The notes below the pieces were generated by a model. That model did no database searches. It was not told the origin of the DNA and saw only the letters and a program-made list of their open reading frames with translations. From NCBI GenBank assembly GCA_002083365.1, contig LVWS01000008.1:60829-124828 (forward strand): a stretch of 64,000 nucleotides of DNA. Reading direction: 5' to 3'. Origin of the DNA: Nitrospira sp. SG-bin1 (GTDB lineage: Bacteria > Nitrospirota > Nitrospiria > Nitrospirales > Nitrospiraceae). Position numbers and translations under genes: made by a program. Below are positions 6,617 through 14,708 of the stretch, piece by piece (position 1 is the stretch's first letter; every line of letters begins with the position of its first letter).

Positions 6617-9255
6617 GGGCTCGTCACCTGCACGTTCAGGCTTCCGGTCGCCGTCGTTGTGGGATTGATCGTCATCGTGTAGCTGCCAGAGTTGGCCAAC
6701 GTTCCGGTCGAGAGATTGAAGCTGGCAGCCGAATTGCTGGTGCCGGTTTGGAAACTGCCGGTTGGTGTGAAGAGATTCACGGCGACGTTTCCCAACGTAT
6801 TGCCGGTGATTCGGATCGTCGCTTGTTGGCCTGCCGTGCCGGCAAACGTATAACGGGCATTCTGTCCAGCGCGGCTGATCGTCACGGGTGTCGTAGCGGC
6901 ATTGATCGTGAGCGTACCGGTCACCTCCGTCGAGAGCGTGAGGGTCATGGAACCGGTATTAGCCGCACTGGGATTGACCGTCACAGTATAGGTGCCGGTC
7001 GTCGGCAGGGCGGTGGGTGGATCGAGACTCCCACCACTCGTGTTTACGGATGTGGACGCGAGCTGCGTCCCATCGGGTTTCCAGAGTGCGACGGTTGTCG
7101 ACGTAATGCTGACCGCCGTCATGCCGAGACTCACCCACTGCCCAACCGTGCCAGTGAATGTGTACAACGCATTCTGGCCGATCACGGAGATCGTCGAGGT
7201 GGTTGGGGTCCCATCCATGTTCAGGGTACCGGACAGATAGGACATGAGCGTGAGGGTGATGGTGCCCGTATTCGTCCCCGACGGATCAACAACAATGGTG
7301 TAAGTCCCGGTCGTGGGCAAAGTGCTGGGTGGCTCCAAGCCGCCTCCGCTGGTGCTGACCGATGTGGACGTGAGGGTGGTTCCGTTGGGGTTAAGAAGCG
7401 TCACGGTGCTCGAGGCAATGGTCACGGAGGTCATGCCGAGGCTCAGCCACTGGCCGCTCGTTCCGCTGAACGTGTAACGCGCCGTCTGGCCAGCTTTGGT
7501 GATATTGATTGGCACCGAGGCGCCATCGAGCGTGATCATGCCGGTGAGCGGCGACGTGAGTGTGAGCGTCATACTTCCGGTCGCCAAGCCAGCCGGGTCC
7601 ACGACAATCGTGTAGGTCCCGGTCGTGGGCAACGTCGTCGTAGGATCGAGGCTGCCTCCGGATGTATTGAAACTGCTGGAGACCAGGGTCGTCCCGTCCG
7701 GCTTCAACAATGAGACGGTACTTGAGCTGATGCTGATGGCGGTCAGCCCGAGATTCACCCATTGTCCTGCCGTACCCGTAAAGGTATAGCGGGCCCGCTG
7801 ACCTGGTACGGTCAAGGTCGGGGTCACCGTGGCGCCATCAATCGTAATCGTGCCGGTCACATCGGGAGTGTTGTACAGCGTCAGAGTGACATTCCCCGTT
7901 GCAGTGCCGGAGGGGTCCACGAGAATCGCATAAGTGCCGGAGGTCGGCAGCACTTGACTATCGATCGCGCCACCACCCGTGTTGAACCCAACTGGCGCCA
8001 CAAGGGTACTGCCGTCTGGCTTGAGGAGAGACACGTTGCCATTGGGAATCGTGACGGCAGTGAGACCCACGCTCACGGTTTGGCCGGTGGTGCCACTAAA
8101 CGTAAGGCGGGCGTTCTGCCCGATTCGTGTGATCGAAATCGGAACTGCCGCGCCACCAGGGATGATCGTGCCGGTCAGTTCCGTGGAGACCGTGACCGTG
8201 ATGTTCCCCGTGTATGTACTGACGGGATCGAGGACGATAGTATAGGTCCCGGTCAACGGCAGGACCGACAGATCAATGCTCCCCCCGCTGGTGTTGAAGG
8301 AAGAGACGGGAGCGGTCATGACAAGGCCATCCGGGCGATAGACAAACGCCGAAAATTGCGTGACGGTCACACCACTGAAGCCGACTGTCACTCGCTGTCC
8401 CACCGTTCCATCAAACACCATCAAGCCGTTCTTATTCGTCGTGGTGATCGAGGCCACGACCGTCGGTCCATCCACCGTAATACGGCCGGTGTATTGGACA
8501 TCGGCTGAGACAACACCCGGCGGTGCGACAAAGAACTCTTGGCTGCTCGTCGCTTTGCCCTGGATGGTGGACACGGAAATTGGCCCAGTTTGCGCCGTGC
8601 TGGGCACCGGCACCGTGATGCTGGTGCTCGTGGCGGTGGCCACAGCTCCCATGGCGGCGGTAAAAGCCACGCGGTTATTGATCGGCGTCGTGTCGTAATT
8701 CGTCCCGGTCAACGTGATCGTGGCGCCGTAGTTCCCGACGGTTGGGGTGAAACTGGCCAGCGTCGGGGCTCCGCTGCCGACGGTAAAGGACGCACTACTC
8801 GTAGCCGTGTTCGCTCCTACCGTGACACTGATCGGGCCGGTGGTGGCACCGGCTGGGACATTCGCGGTGAGAACTGTCGTGGACGCCGTAAGCACGGTCG
8901 CGGTCGTGCCGTTGAACTTCACGGTATTCGATGCGGGTGTGGCACTGAAGCCGGTCCCGTAGATCGTGACGGTTGTGCCGATCGGACTCGATGAGGGCGT
9001 GAACTGCAAGACCGCGAGGGTGGATGATGCTTGTCGGGTGATGCCGGTCAGGTTGCCGACGGCATCGTAGGCGTACACCGCCGTGTCACTGGCCGGATCG
9101 ATGACGGCGCGCAGCCGGCCAGCGTCGTCATACACGTAGCTGATGTCGGCGGCGACTCCGGGAAGAATGGTGAGACATGCGAGGGCACAGGAGGCGGCGG
9201 TAATCCAGGCTCGGCGTTTCAGTACCAGCCATCTGCTCCACAGGGTCGCGTGCAT
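6613..9255 (-). CDS. Secreted YD / IPT-TIG / PPC-like repeat protein heading the Rhs operon
   Basis: An 880-aa protein with a signal peptide (cleavage near VAA, residue 36). One YD-type segment (ISYVYDDAGRL to YDAVGNLTGI, about 37-75) is followed by two IPT/TIG immunoglobulin-like domains (about 79-158 and 163-245). About six repeats of 95-105 residues follow, each with a core like ARYTFTGTAGQ, a VSLLKPDGTTL strand, a TSGGSLDP turn and LPTTGTYTIVVDP. This resembles bacterial pre-peptidase C-terminal (PPC) beta domains. It is probably a surface or secreted adhesive beta-rod. GGAG five bases before the ATG supports the start. It overlaps the RHS gene by ATGA and is the first gene of that operon. 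Confidence 0.8.
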   Translation of the reverse strand: MHATLWSRWLVLKRRAWITAASCALACLTILPGVAADISYVYDDAGRLRAVIDPASDTAVYAYDAVGNLTGITRQASSTLAVLQFTPSSSPIGTTVTIYGTGFSATPASNTVKFNGTTATVLTASTTVLTANVPAGATTGPISVTVGANTATSSASFTVGSGAPTLASFTPTVGNYGATITLTGTNYDTTPINNRVAFTAAMGAVATATSTSITVPVPSTAQTGPISVSTIQGKATSSQEFFVAPPGVVSADVQYTGRITVDGPTVVASITTTNKNGLMVFDGTVGQRVTVGFSGVTVTQFSAFVYRPDGLVMTAPVSSFNTSGGSIDLSVLPLTGTYTIVLDPVSTYTGNITVTVSTELTGTIIPGGAAVPISITRIGQNARLTFSGTTGQTVSVGLTAVTIPNGNVSLLKPDGSTLVAPVGFNTGGGAIDSQVLPTSGTYAILVDPSGTATGNVTLTLYNTPDVTGTITIDGATVTPTLTVPGQRARYTFTGTAGQWVNLGLTAISISSSTVSLLKPDGTTLVSSSFNTSGGSLDPTTTLPTTGTYTIVVDPAGLATGSMTLTLTSPLTGMITLDGASVPINITKAGQTARYTFSGTSGQWLSLGMTSVTIASSTVTLLNPNGTTLTSTSVSTSGGGLEPPSTLPTTGTYTIVVDPSGTNTGTITLTLMSYLSGTLNMDGTPTTSTISVIGQNALYTFTGTVGQWVSLGMTAVSITSTTVALWKPDGTQLASTSVNTSGGSLDPPTALPTTGTYTVTVNPSAANTGSMTLTLSTEVTGTLTINAATTPVTISRAGQNARYTFAGTAGQQATIRITGNTLGNVAVNLFTPTGSFQTGTSNSAASFNLSTGTLANSGSYTMTINPTTTATGSLNVQVTSP

Positions 9256-9306
9256 CGTCGCTCCAGCCTCCGGCTCGTAGGACGCTATGTGTTCCTAACC
9301 TGTGTG

Positions 9307-9334
9307 ACTTTACACGGGCTCGCGCGAGGCGCAA
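9307..9334 (-). promoter_or_regulatory. Weak candidate promoter of the Rhs operon
   Basis: On the minus strand TTGCGC (9334-9329), a 16-bp spacer and TAAAGT (9312-9307) lie about 50 bases before the start of the 880-aa gene. The match is modest. It is offered as the best candidate in the 248-bp gap between this operon and trpA, which otherwise holds only a short GGCCA-TTT-TGGCC hairpin at 9371-9383. Confidence 0.25.
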
Positions 9335-9503
9335 GCCCCGAAGATGGCCCTATACTCATGCCGGATTCCGGGCCATTTTGGCCTGTGCGGTAAGAGAAAG
9401 GAATCAGCACTTCTCTCGCAGCGAAGAGAGTGATGTTTGCGGATGGAGACTACTCCGACGGCGAACGAAGAAAAGATGTGCAGAGGTCTATCTGGACGGA
9501 CGA

Positions 9504-10307
9504 CTAGTTTACAACCATGGCTGCTTTCAACGATCGGACGAACTCGGCGACGTGGCCGATCATGGCGGGATCCTGTTGGTAGGATGCGATGCGTTTGACG
9601 ATGGCGCTGCCGACGATCACCCCGTCCGCTATCTTGGACACCTGTGCCGCATCTTCGGGAGTCGCCACGCCAAACCCCACGGCAACGGGGGCGGCGGAGA
9701 CTTTTTTCAGCTTGGCGACATTGTGCCGGACGTCCTCAACGTTGCTGAGCCTTGCCCCGGTGATGCCGGTCAGCGAGACATAATAGACGAAGCCGTGCGA
9801 CTCATCCGCCACAAGCTTTCTCCGACTGGGCGTGCTGGTTGGTGCGAGCAGGAAAATAAGCGGCAGACCGGCGGCATCTGCCGGGCCCTTGAGCGGCCCT
9901 GCTTCGTCGGGCGGCATATCGGGCACGATCAATCCATCGATTCCGGCGGCCTTTGCAACCTTGCAGAATTCTTCACAGCCCATGGCATGGATCGAGTTGT
10001 AGTACAGCATGAGGATGATCGGGATGTCTGTGCGTTGCCTCAATGACTTCACTGAATCCAGGATCTTCCGAAGCGACGTACCGTTCTTCAACGCCCGTTC
10101 CGCCGCCTGCTGAATCACCGGTCCGTCCGCGATCGGATCGGAGAACGGCACGCCCAATTCGATAATATCGGCGCCGGCTTGCTCCAGGGCGACAACCAGC
10201 TGTTCCGTTGCGGCCAGGCCTGGGTCTCCCGCCATGAGATACACAATGAGGGCTTTCTGCCTTTTCTTGCGCAGATCATCGAACCTGGTTTCCAGCCGTC
10301 CCCTCAT
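9504..10307 (-). CDS. trpA: Tryptophan synthase alpha chain
   Basis: A 267-aa TIM-barrel enzyme cleaving indole-3-glycerol phosphate to indole and glyceraldehyde 3-phosphate; indole passes through a tunnel to TrpB. The catalytic Glu50 lies in IELGVPFSDP and the second acid, Asp61, in ADGP. The phosphate loop residues VGFGVATPED are present near 210. Length is standard. The start overlaps the trpB stop as ATGA, giving the coupled, equimolar synthesis usual for the alpha2-beta2 complex. It is the last gene of the trp operon. Confidence 0.97.
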   Translation of the reverse strand: MRGRLETRFDDLRKKRQKALIVYLMAGDPGLAATEQLVVALEQAGADIIELGVPFSDPIADGPVIQQAAERALKNGTSLRKILDSVKSLRQRTDIPIILMLYYNSIHAMGCEEFCKVAKAAGIDGLIVPDMPPDEAGPLKGPADAAGLPLIFLLAPTSTPSRRKLVADESHGFVYYVSLTGITGARLSNVEDVRHNVAKLKKVSAAPVAVGFGVATPEDAAQVSKIADGVIVGSAIVKRIASYQQDPAMIGHVAEFVRSLKAAMVVN

Positions 10308-11497
10308 AAAGATACGCCTCGCATCCTCGCCACCTGTTGCACGTCTTTGTCCCCACGGCCCGAAAGATTCGCGATGATGAGCCGTGACTTTTTCAACGTC
10401 GGCGCCAGCTTGACGACCTGCGCGATCGCATGGGCGCTCTCCAACGCGGGAACGATCCCTTCTTCACGCGCCAGGAGATCAAAGGCCGCCAGCGCTTCAG
10501 CGTCCGTCGCGTAGGTATAGTCGATGCGGCCCTGATCATGATAGAGACTATGTTCCGGTCCGACCGCCGCATAATCGAGACCGGCCGAGACGGAATGGGT
10601 CGGATTGATCTGCCCATTTTCATCCTGAAGTAGATAGGTCATGGTGCCTTGTAGAACGCCCGGCTTGCCGCCAGAGAACCGGGCCGCATGTTTTCCGCTC
10701 GCGATTCCCGTTCCCCCGGCCTCAACGCCGATCATCTTGACCTTACGATCTCCCAGAAACGCATGAAACAAGCCGATTGAATTGCTCCCACCCCCGACAC
10801 AGGCCACAAGATAGTCCGGGAGTCGTTTCTCGGCGGCAAGGATTTGTTTCCGCGCTTCCCGCCCGATGATCGCCTGAAAATCCCGGATCATCATGGGATA
10901 CGGATGCGCGCCCAACACGGACCCGAGGATGTAATGGGTGGTCCGCACATTCGTCGTCCAATCGCGCATCGCCTCGCTGATGGCATCCTTCAACGTGCGG
11001 CTCCCGGCATCCACACCGGTCACCGTGGCGCCCAATAGACGCATGCGGAAGACGTTCAGGGCCTGCCGTTCCATGTCTTCCGTTCCCATGTAGATTTCAC
11101 ACTGCAACCCGAACATGGCCGCCGCCGTTGCCGTGGCGACACCGTGTTGACCGGCTCCGGTCTCCGCGATGATCCGTGGCTTTTTCATGCGCATGGCCAG
11201 GAGCACTTGCCCGATGGCATTGTTGATCTTGTGAGCACCGGTATGGCACAGATCTTCCCGCTTCAAATAGATCTTAGCTCCACCCAATTTCTTGGTCAGC
11301 CGGTCGGCACGGTAAAGACTCGTCGGACGTCCGACGTATTGTTTCAGGTAGTAGGCGAGGTCGGTCTGGAACCGGCGATCTTTCTTCGCCTTGGCATATT
11401 CCTTCTCCAACTCAAGCAACGCGGGCATGAGGGTTTCCGGCACATACCGGCCGCCATAGGAACCGAAGCGGCCATGGCTATCTGGGAGCATCGGCAT
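10304..11497 (-). CDS. trpB: Tryptophan synthase beta chain
   Basis: A 397-aa PLP enzyme that joins indole and serine into tryptophan. The PLP lysine is Lys90 in the motif HTGAHKINNA. The phosphate-binding loop GGGSNSIG and the segment ETGAGQHGVATA are intact. It is TrpB1 type, so it is expected to pair with the TrpA encoded next. It is preceded by trpF (47-bp gap) and overlaps trpA by 4 bp. Confidence 0.97.
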   Translation of the reverse strand: MPMLPDSHGRFGSYGGRYVPETLMPALLELEKEYAKAKKDRRFQTDLAYYLKQYVGRPTSLYRADRLTKKLGGAKIYLKREDLCHTGAHKINNAIGQVLLAMRMKKPRIIAETGAGQHGVATATAAAMFGLQCEIYMGTEDMERQALNVFRMRLLGATVTGVDAGSRTLKDAISEAMRDWTTNVRTTHYILGSVLGAHPYPMMIRDFQAIIGREARKQILAAEKRLPDYLVACVGGGSNSIGLFHAFLGDRKVKMIGVEAGGTGIASGKHAARFSGGKPGVLQGTMTYLLQDENGQINPTHSVSAGLDYAAVGPEHSLYHDQGRIDYTYATDAEALAAFDLLAREEGIVPALESAHAIAQVVKLAPTLKKSRLIIANLSGRGDKDVQQVARMRGVSL

Positions 11498-11544
11498 GGA
11501 ATCAACCTCTTCTCAATGGATCCTGGGGAGTATAGCGACGGCGA

Positions 11545-12171
11545 TCAGCCACGCACAAGCCTTGCCGCTTCAACAAAGGCTTTCACCTTATCGGGATCTT
11601 TCTTTCCCGGACTCAGCTCGACTCCGCTGCTCACATCGACCCCGTAGGGGCGCACACGGGAGATCGCTTCCGCTACGTTGGCCGGGGTCAGACCACCGGC
11701 CAGAATGATCGGGGTCGATCGGGCGGCCTCCTGAGCCAAAGTCCAATCGACCGTTCGCCCTGTGCCTCCATAGGCTTGGTCCGAAAAGGCATCGATGAGG
11801 AATCCACGCATATTCGCCCGTCCCTGGTACTCTCTCAGTGCGAGTATCGTCTCCCGATCTTTGAGGCGGAGGGCCTTCAGCACCGGTCGGCCAAGGTCCT
11901 GACAATACCGTGCTGTCTCATCTCCATGCAGCTGAGCCAGCGCGAAGCCGCATTCGTCCATCAAAGCCCGGACCCGATCAGCTTCCTCGTTGACAAACAC
12001 GCCGACGGCCAGCACAAACGGCGGCAGTCGCGCAACGATGGTTTTCGCCGCAGCCGGCTCGACCCACCGCGGGCTTTTGCGGTACATGACAAACCCCAGG
12101 ACATCCGCTCCGGCCTTTACCGCCACGTCCGCATCCTCTGAATTGGTGATCCCGCAAATTTTGATTTTCAT
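11545..12171 (-). CDS. trpF: Phosphoribosylanthranilate isomerase
   Basis: A 208-aa TIM-barrel that isomerises N-(5-phosphoribosyl)anthranilate. I start at the ATG at 12171 because MKIKICGITN is the conserved beginning, with Cys6 the catalytic cysteine. The frame is open 27 codons further upstream into trpC, but those residues show no family similarity. The conserved LAGGLTPANV and GVDVSSGVE near the C-terminus bind phosphate. It starts 10 bp after the trpC stop and has only a weak ribosome site, suggesting translational coupling. Confidence 0.95.
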   Translation of the reverse strand: MKIKICGITNSEDADVAVKAGADVLGFVMYRKSPRWVEPAAAKTIVARLPPFVLAVGVFVNEEADRVRALMDECGFALAQLHGDETARYCQDLGRPVLKALRLKDRETILALREYQGRANMRGFLIDAFSDQAYGGTGRTVDWTLAQEAARSTPIILAGGLTPANVAEAISRVRPYGVDVSSGVELSPGKKDPDKVKAFVEAARLVRG

Positions 12172-12181
12172 GGTAAACGGT

Positions 12182-13009
12182 CTACGAGGACTGAGCGCGG
12201 CGCGGAGGGAGCCCAAGTAACTCTCGAACCTTGTCCGCAGTATCGTCGGCACGAATGAGCGACTCCCCGATCAACATGGCGTGCACGCCCGCCTCGACCA
12301 GTTTCGTCACATCGTCCCGACGATGAATTCCGCTCTCGCTGACGATCAGCTTGTCGGATGGAATGCGTTTCGCCAGGCGAAACGTGACGTTGAGATCGGT
12401 CGTGAAAGTTTTCAAGTCCCGATTATTGATACCGATCATCCTCGCATCGGGAATCCATTCCAAAACCGTATCCAACTCCCTTTCGTGATGGGCTTCGAAC
12501 AGACTATCCATCCCAAGCTCGGTAGCCAAGGCGTGGAAATCCATGAGTTGGCGCCGTTCCAAGGCGGCCACGATCAGCAAGACCGCGTCGGCGCCGTGGG
12601 CTCTTGCCTCATAAAACTGCACGTCACCGACCATGAATTCCTTATTGAGCGCCGGGATGGGAAATGCGCGCTTGATTTCCCTCAAATAGCGGAGGTCGCC
12701 TTGAAAAAACTCCTGGTCGGTCAAGACGGAGACGGCCGATGCCCCATGATCTTGATAGGTACGGGCCAAACCAAGGTAGTCAAACTGCTCCTCAAATTCA
12801 GGCCGCAAGAGCCCTAAACTGGGCGACGCCTTCTTGACTTCCGCAATCAAGGCCGGACTGGCGGGAGGTTTCGTCGCGTCCAAGGTGACGGCAAAGCCGA
12901 GCGCGGGCGGGGCATCCCGGATCGCCGCCTTGAGGTCGGCCAGATAGGCACGGCTCTGTTTGTGCCTGAGCTCCGCTCTCTTGTGCTCGAGGATACGATC
13001 GAGAATCAT
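12182..13009 (-). CDS. trpC: Indole-3-glycerol phosphate synthase
   Basis: A 275-aa TIM-barrel that closes CdRP to indole-3-glycerol phosphate. The ATG at 13009 gives MILDRILEHKRAEL, the usual N-terminus. The frame remains open 51 codons upstream inside trpD, but that extension looks spurious. Family motifs PALIAEVKKASPS, VLTDQEFFQG, ALNKEFMVGDVQ and IGINNRDLKTF are all present, covering the catalytic lysines and phosphate site. It starts 8 bp after trpD. Confidence 0.95.
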   Translation of the reverse strand: MILDRILEHKRAELRHKQSRAYLADLKAAIRDAPPALGFAVTLDATKPPASPALIAEVKKASPSLGLLRPEFEEQFDYLGLARTYQDHGASAVSVLTDQEFFQGDLRYLREIKRAFPIPALNKEFMVGDVQFYEARAHGADAVLLIVAALERRQLMDFHALATELGMDSLFEAHHERELDTVLEWIPDARMIGINNRDLKTFTTDLNVTFRLAKRIPSDKLIVSESGIHRRDDVTKLVEAGVHAMLIGESLIRADDTADKVRELLGLPPRRAQSS

Positions 13010-13017
13010 CGGGTCGT

Positions 13018-14031
13018 TCACGCGTTCGTGGTAAATGCCATGAGCCGATCGAGCTTTTCCGCCGCAGCACCGGAGTCGATCGTCCGTTGGGCCAGGCGGA
13101 ATCCGTCCTGAAGGGTTTTCGCTTTTTGCCCTGCGACCATGGCCGGAGCGGCATTCAGGCACACGATGTCCCGTTTCGGCCCCTTCTTGCCCTGCAAGAT
13201 GTCTTTGGTGATGCGGGCATTGTCCTCCGGCGAGCCGCCGGCGAACTCCTTTCGCGGTACTCGCCGCACCTCGAATTCCTCCGGCGCGATGAAATAACTC
13301 GACACCACGCCGCTCTTCCCTTCGGCGATTTTGGTCCGGTCGGACAACGTAATCTCATCCAGACCGTCCAAACCGTGAATCACGAAACAATGTTGCGACC
13401 CGAGCTCCAAGAGCACACGCCCGAGAATATCCGCCCACTTCGCCTCGTACACGCCCAGCACTTGATGCGTGGCGCCGGCCGGATTGGCCAGGGGACCAAG
13501 CACATTCAGAATGGTGCGGATGCCCATCTCCTGTCGGACCCCGGCACAGTGTTTCATCGCGCCGTGATAGAGCGGGGCGAATAAAAACCCGATACCGACC
13601 TCGTCGATACAATCCGCCACGCGGCTCGGCTCGAGGTCGATCTTCACACCGAGCATGCTCAGCACATCCGCGCTGCCCGACCTGGAAGACACGGAGCGAT
13701 TTCCATGTTTAGCCACGGTAATGCCGGCTCCGGCGACGACGAACGCGGCGGTCGTGGAGATATTGAACGTATCGGCCCCATCCCCGCCCGTTCCGCAGGT
13801 ATCGACGACGATCGGCGATCCCACGCGAATGCGGGTCGCCTGGGATCGCATGGCTTGGACCGACCCGACGACCTCGGCGACGGTCTCGCCCTTTTGCCTG
13901 AGTCCCATCAGATAGGCGGCCATCTGCGCGGACGTGACGGCCCCCTCCATGATTTCGAGCATGACTGTCTCGGCTTCCTGTGTGGAAAGGTCGGTTCGGT
14001 CGGCTAATTTGGCAAGCGCCTCTTTGATCAT
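13018..14031 (-). CDS. trpD: Anthranilate phosphoribosyltransferase
   Basis: A 337-aa enzyme transferring phosphoribosyl from PRPP to anthranilate. The glycine-rich PRPP loop CGTGGDG is at residues 79-85. KHGNRSVSSRSGSADVL follows at about 108-124 and provides the anthranilate site. Length and architecture (small helical N-terminal domain, large nucleoside-phosphorylase-like domain) are standard, and it is not fused to trpG. It lies 23 bp after trpG. Confidence 0.96.
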   Translation of the reverse strand: MIKEALAKLADRTDLSTQEAETVMLEIMEGAVTSAQMAAYLMGLRQKGETVAEVVGSVQAMRSQATRIRVGSPIVVDTCGTGGDGADTFNISTTAAFVVAGAGITVAKHGNRSVSSRSGSADVLSMLGVKIDLEPSRVADCIDEVGIGFLFAPLYHGAMKHCAGVRQEMGIRTILNVLGPLANPAGATHQVLGVYEAKWADILGRVLLELGSQHCFVIHGLDGLDEITLSDRTKIAEGKSGVVSSYFIAPEEFEVRRVPRKEFAGGSPEDNARITKDILQGKKGPKRDIVCLNAAPAMVAGQKAKTLQDGFRLAQRTIDSGAAAEKLDRLMAFTTNA

Positions 14032-14054
14032 TGGTCACACAGAGCGCGGGACGG

Positions 14055-14618
14055 CTAGAGTTTTAAGAAGTTTCGGAGAAGATCTTTTCCGACGGTCGTC
14101 AGAATCGATTCGGGATGGAATTGGACCCCTTCGACACCCAGCGTCTTATGGCGAAGCCCCATGATCTCGCCCTCGGCGGTTTCAGCGGAGATTTCACAAC
14201 AATCCGGAAGATTGACCCGATTTACGATCAGAGAATGATAACGCGTTGCTTCAAACGGATTGGGCAGCGATTGGAAGATGGTCTTGCCGTCGTGCTTGAT
14301 CTGAGACGTCTTCCCGTGCATCAAGCGGGGCGCGCGAACCACCTCTCCTCCGTATGCGACGGCCATCGACTGATGCCCCAAACAGACGCCGAGAATGGGC
14401 AGTTTCCCTCCAAACCGACGGATCGCGTCGACGGAAATCCCGGCTTCCCGAGGTGTGCACGGTCCCGGTGAAACGACTAGACGGCTCGGATGCAATTCCT
14501 CGATCTGATCGAGCGTGATCTTGTCGTTTCGAAATACCCGTATGTCCTCACCCAACTCTCCGAGGTACTGGACGAGATTGTAGGTGAAGGAGTCGTAGTT
14601 ATCGATGATCAGTAGCAT
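14055..14618 (-). CDS. trpG: Anthranilate/aminodeoxychorismate synthase glutaminase subunit
   Basis: A 187-aa class I glutamine amidotransferase that feeds ammonia to TrpE. The start at 14618 gives MLLIIDNYDSFTYNL. The nucleophile is Cys79 in GVCLGHQS; His168 and Glu170 (FHPES) complete the triad. In genomes without a separate pabA such a subunit may also serve PabB in folate synthesis; that cannot be judged here. It follows trpE after a 90-bp gap holding an imperfect inverted repeat. Confidence 0.95.
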   Translation of the reverse strand: MLLIIDNYDSFTYNLVQYLGELGEDIRVFRNDKITLDQIEELHPSRLVVSPGPCTPREAGISVDAIRRFGGKLPILGVCLGHQSMAVAYGGEVVRAPRLMHGKTSQIKHDGKTIFQSLPNPFEATRYHSLIVNRVNLPDCCEISAETAEGEIMGLRHKTLGVEGVQFHPESILTTVGKDLLRNFLKL

Positions 14619-14628
14619 GATACCGCCC

Positions 14629-14702
14629 GTCATTCGTCATTGGTCATTAGGTCGATAAAGAGCGGCTTCAAAACTGTCTGCCCATGACCGATGACCCATG
14701 AC
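14629..14702. repeat. Imperfect inverted repeat between trpE and trpG
   Basis: The arm at 14629-14648 and the inverse of the arm at 14683-14702 match at 16 of 20 positions. Each arm holds three GTCAT-type units. The 34-base loop could close into a stem lying 6 bp past the trpE stop and just before the trpG ribosome-binding region. No T-tract follows, so it is unlikely to be a plain terminator. Confidence 0.7.
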
Positions 14703-14708
14703 TATGTC

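Noticed and set aside
9371..9383. GGCCA-TTT-TGGCC hairpin downstream of trpA and upstream of the Rhs operon
   Set aside because: Five-base stem without a T-tract; too weak to call a terminator.
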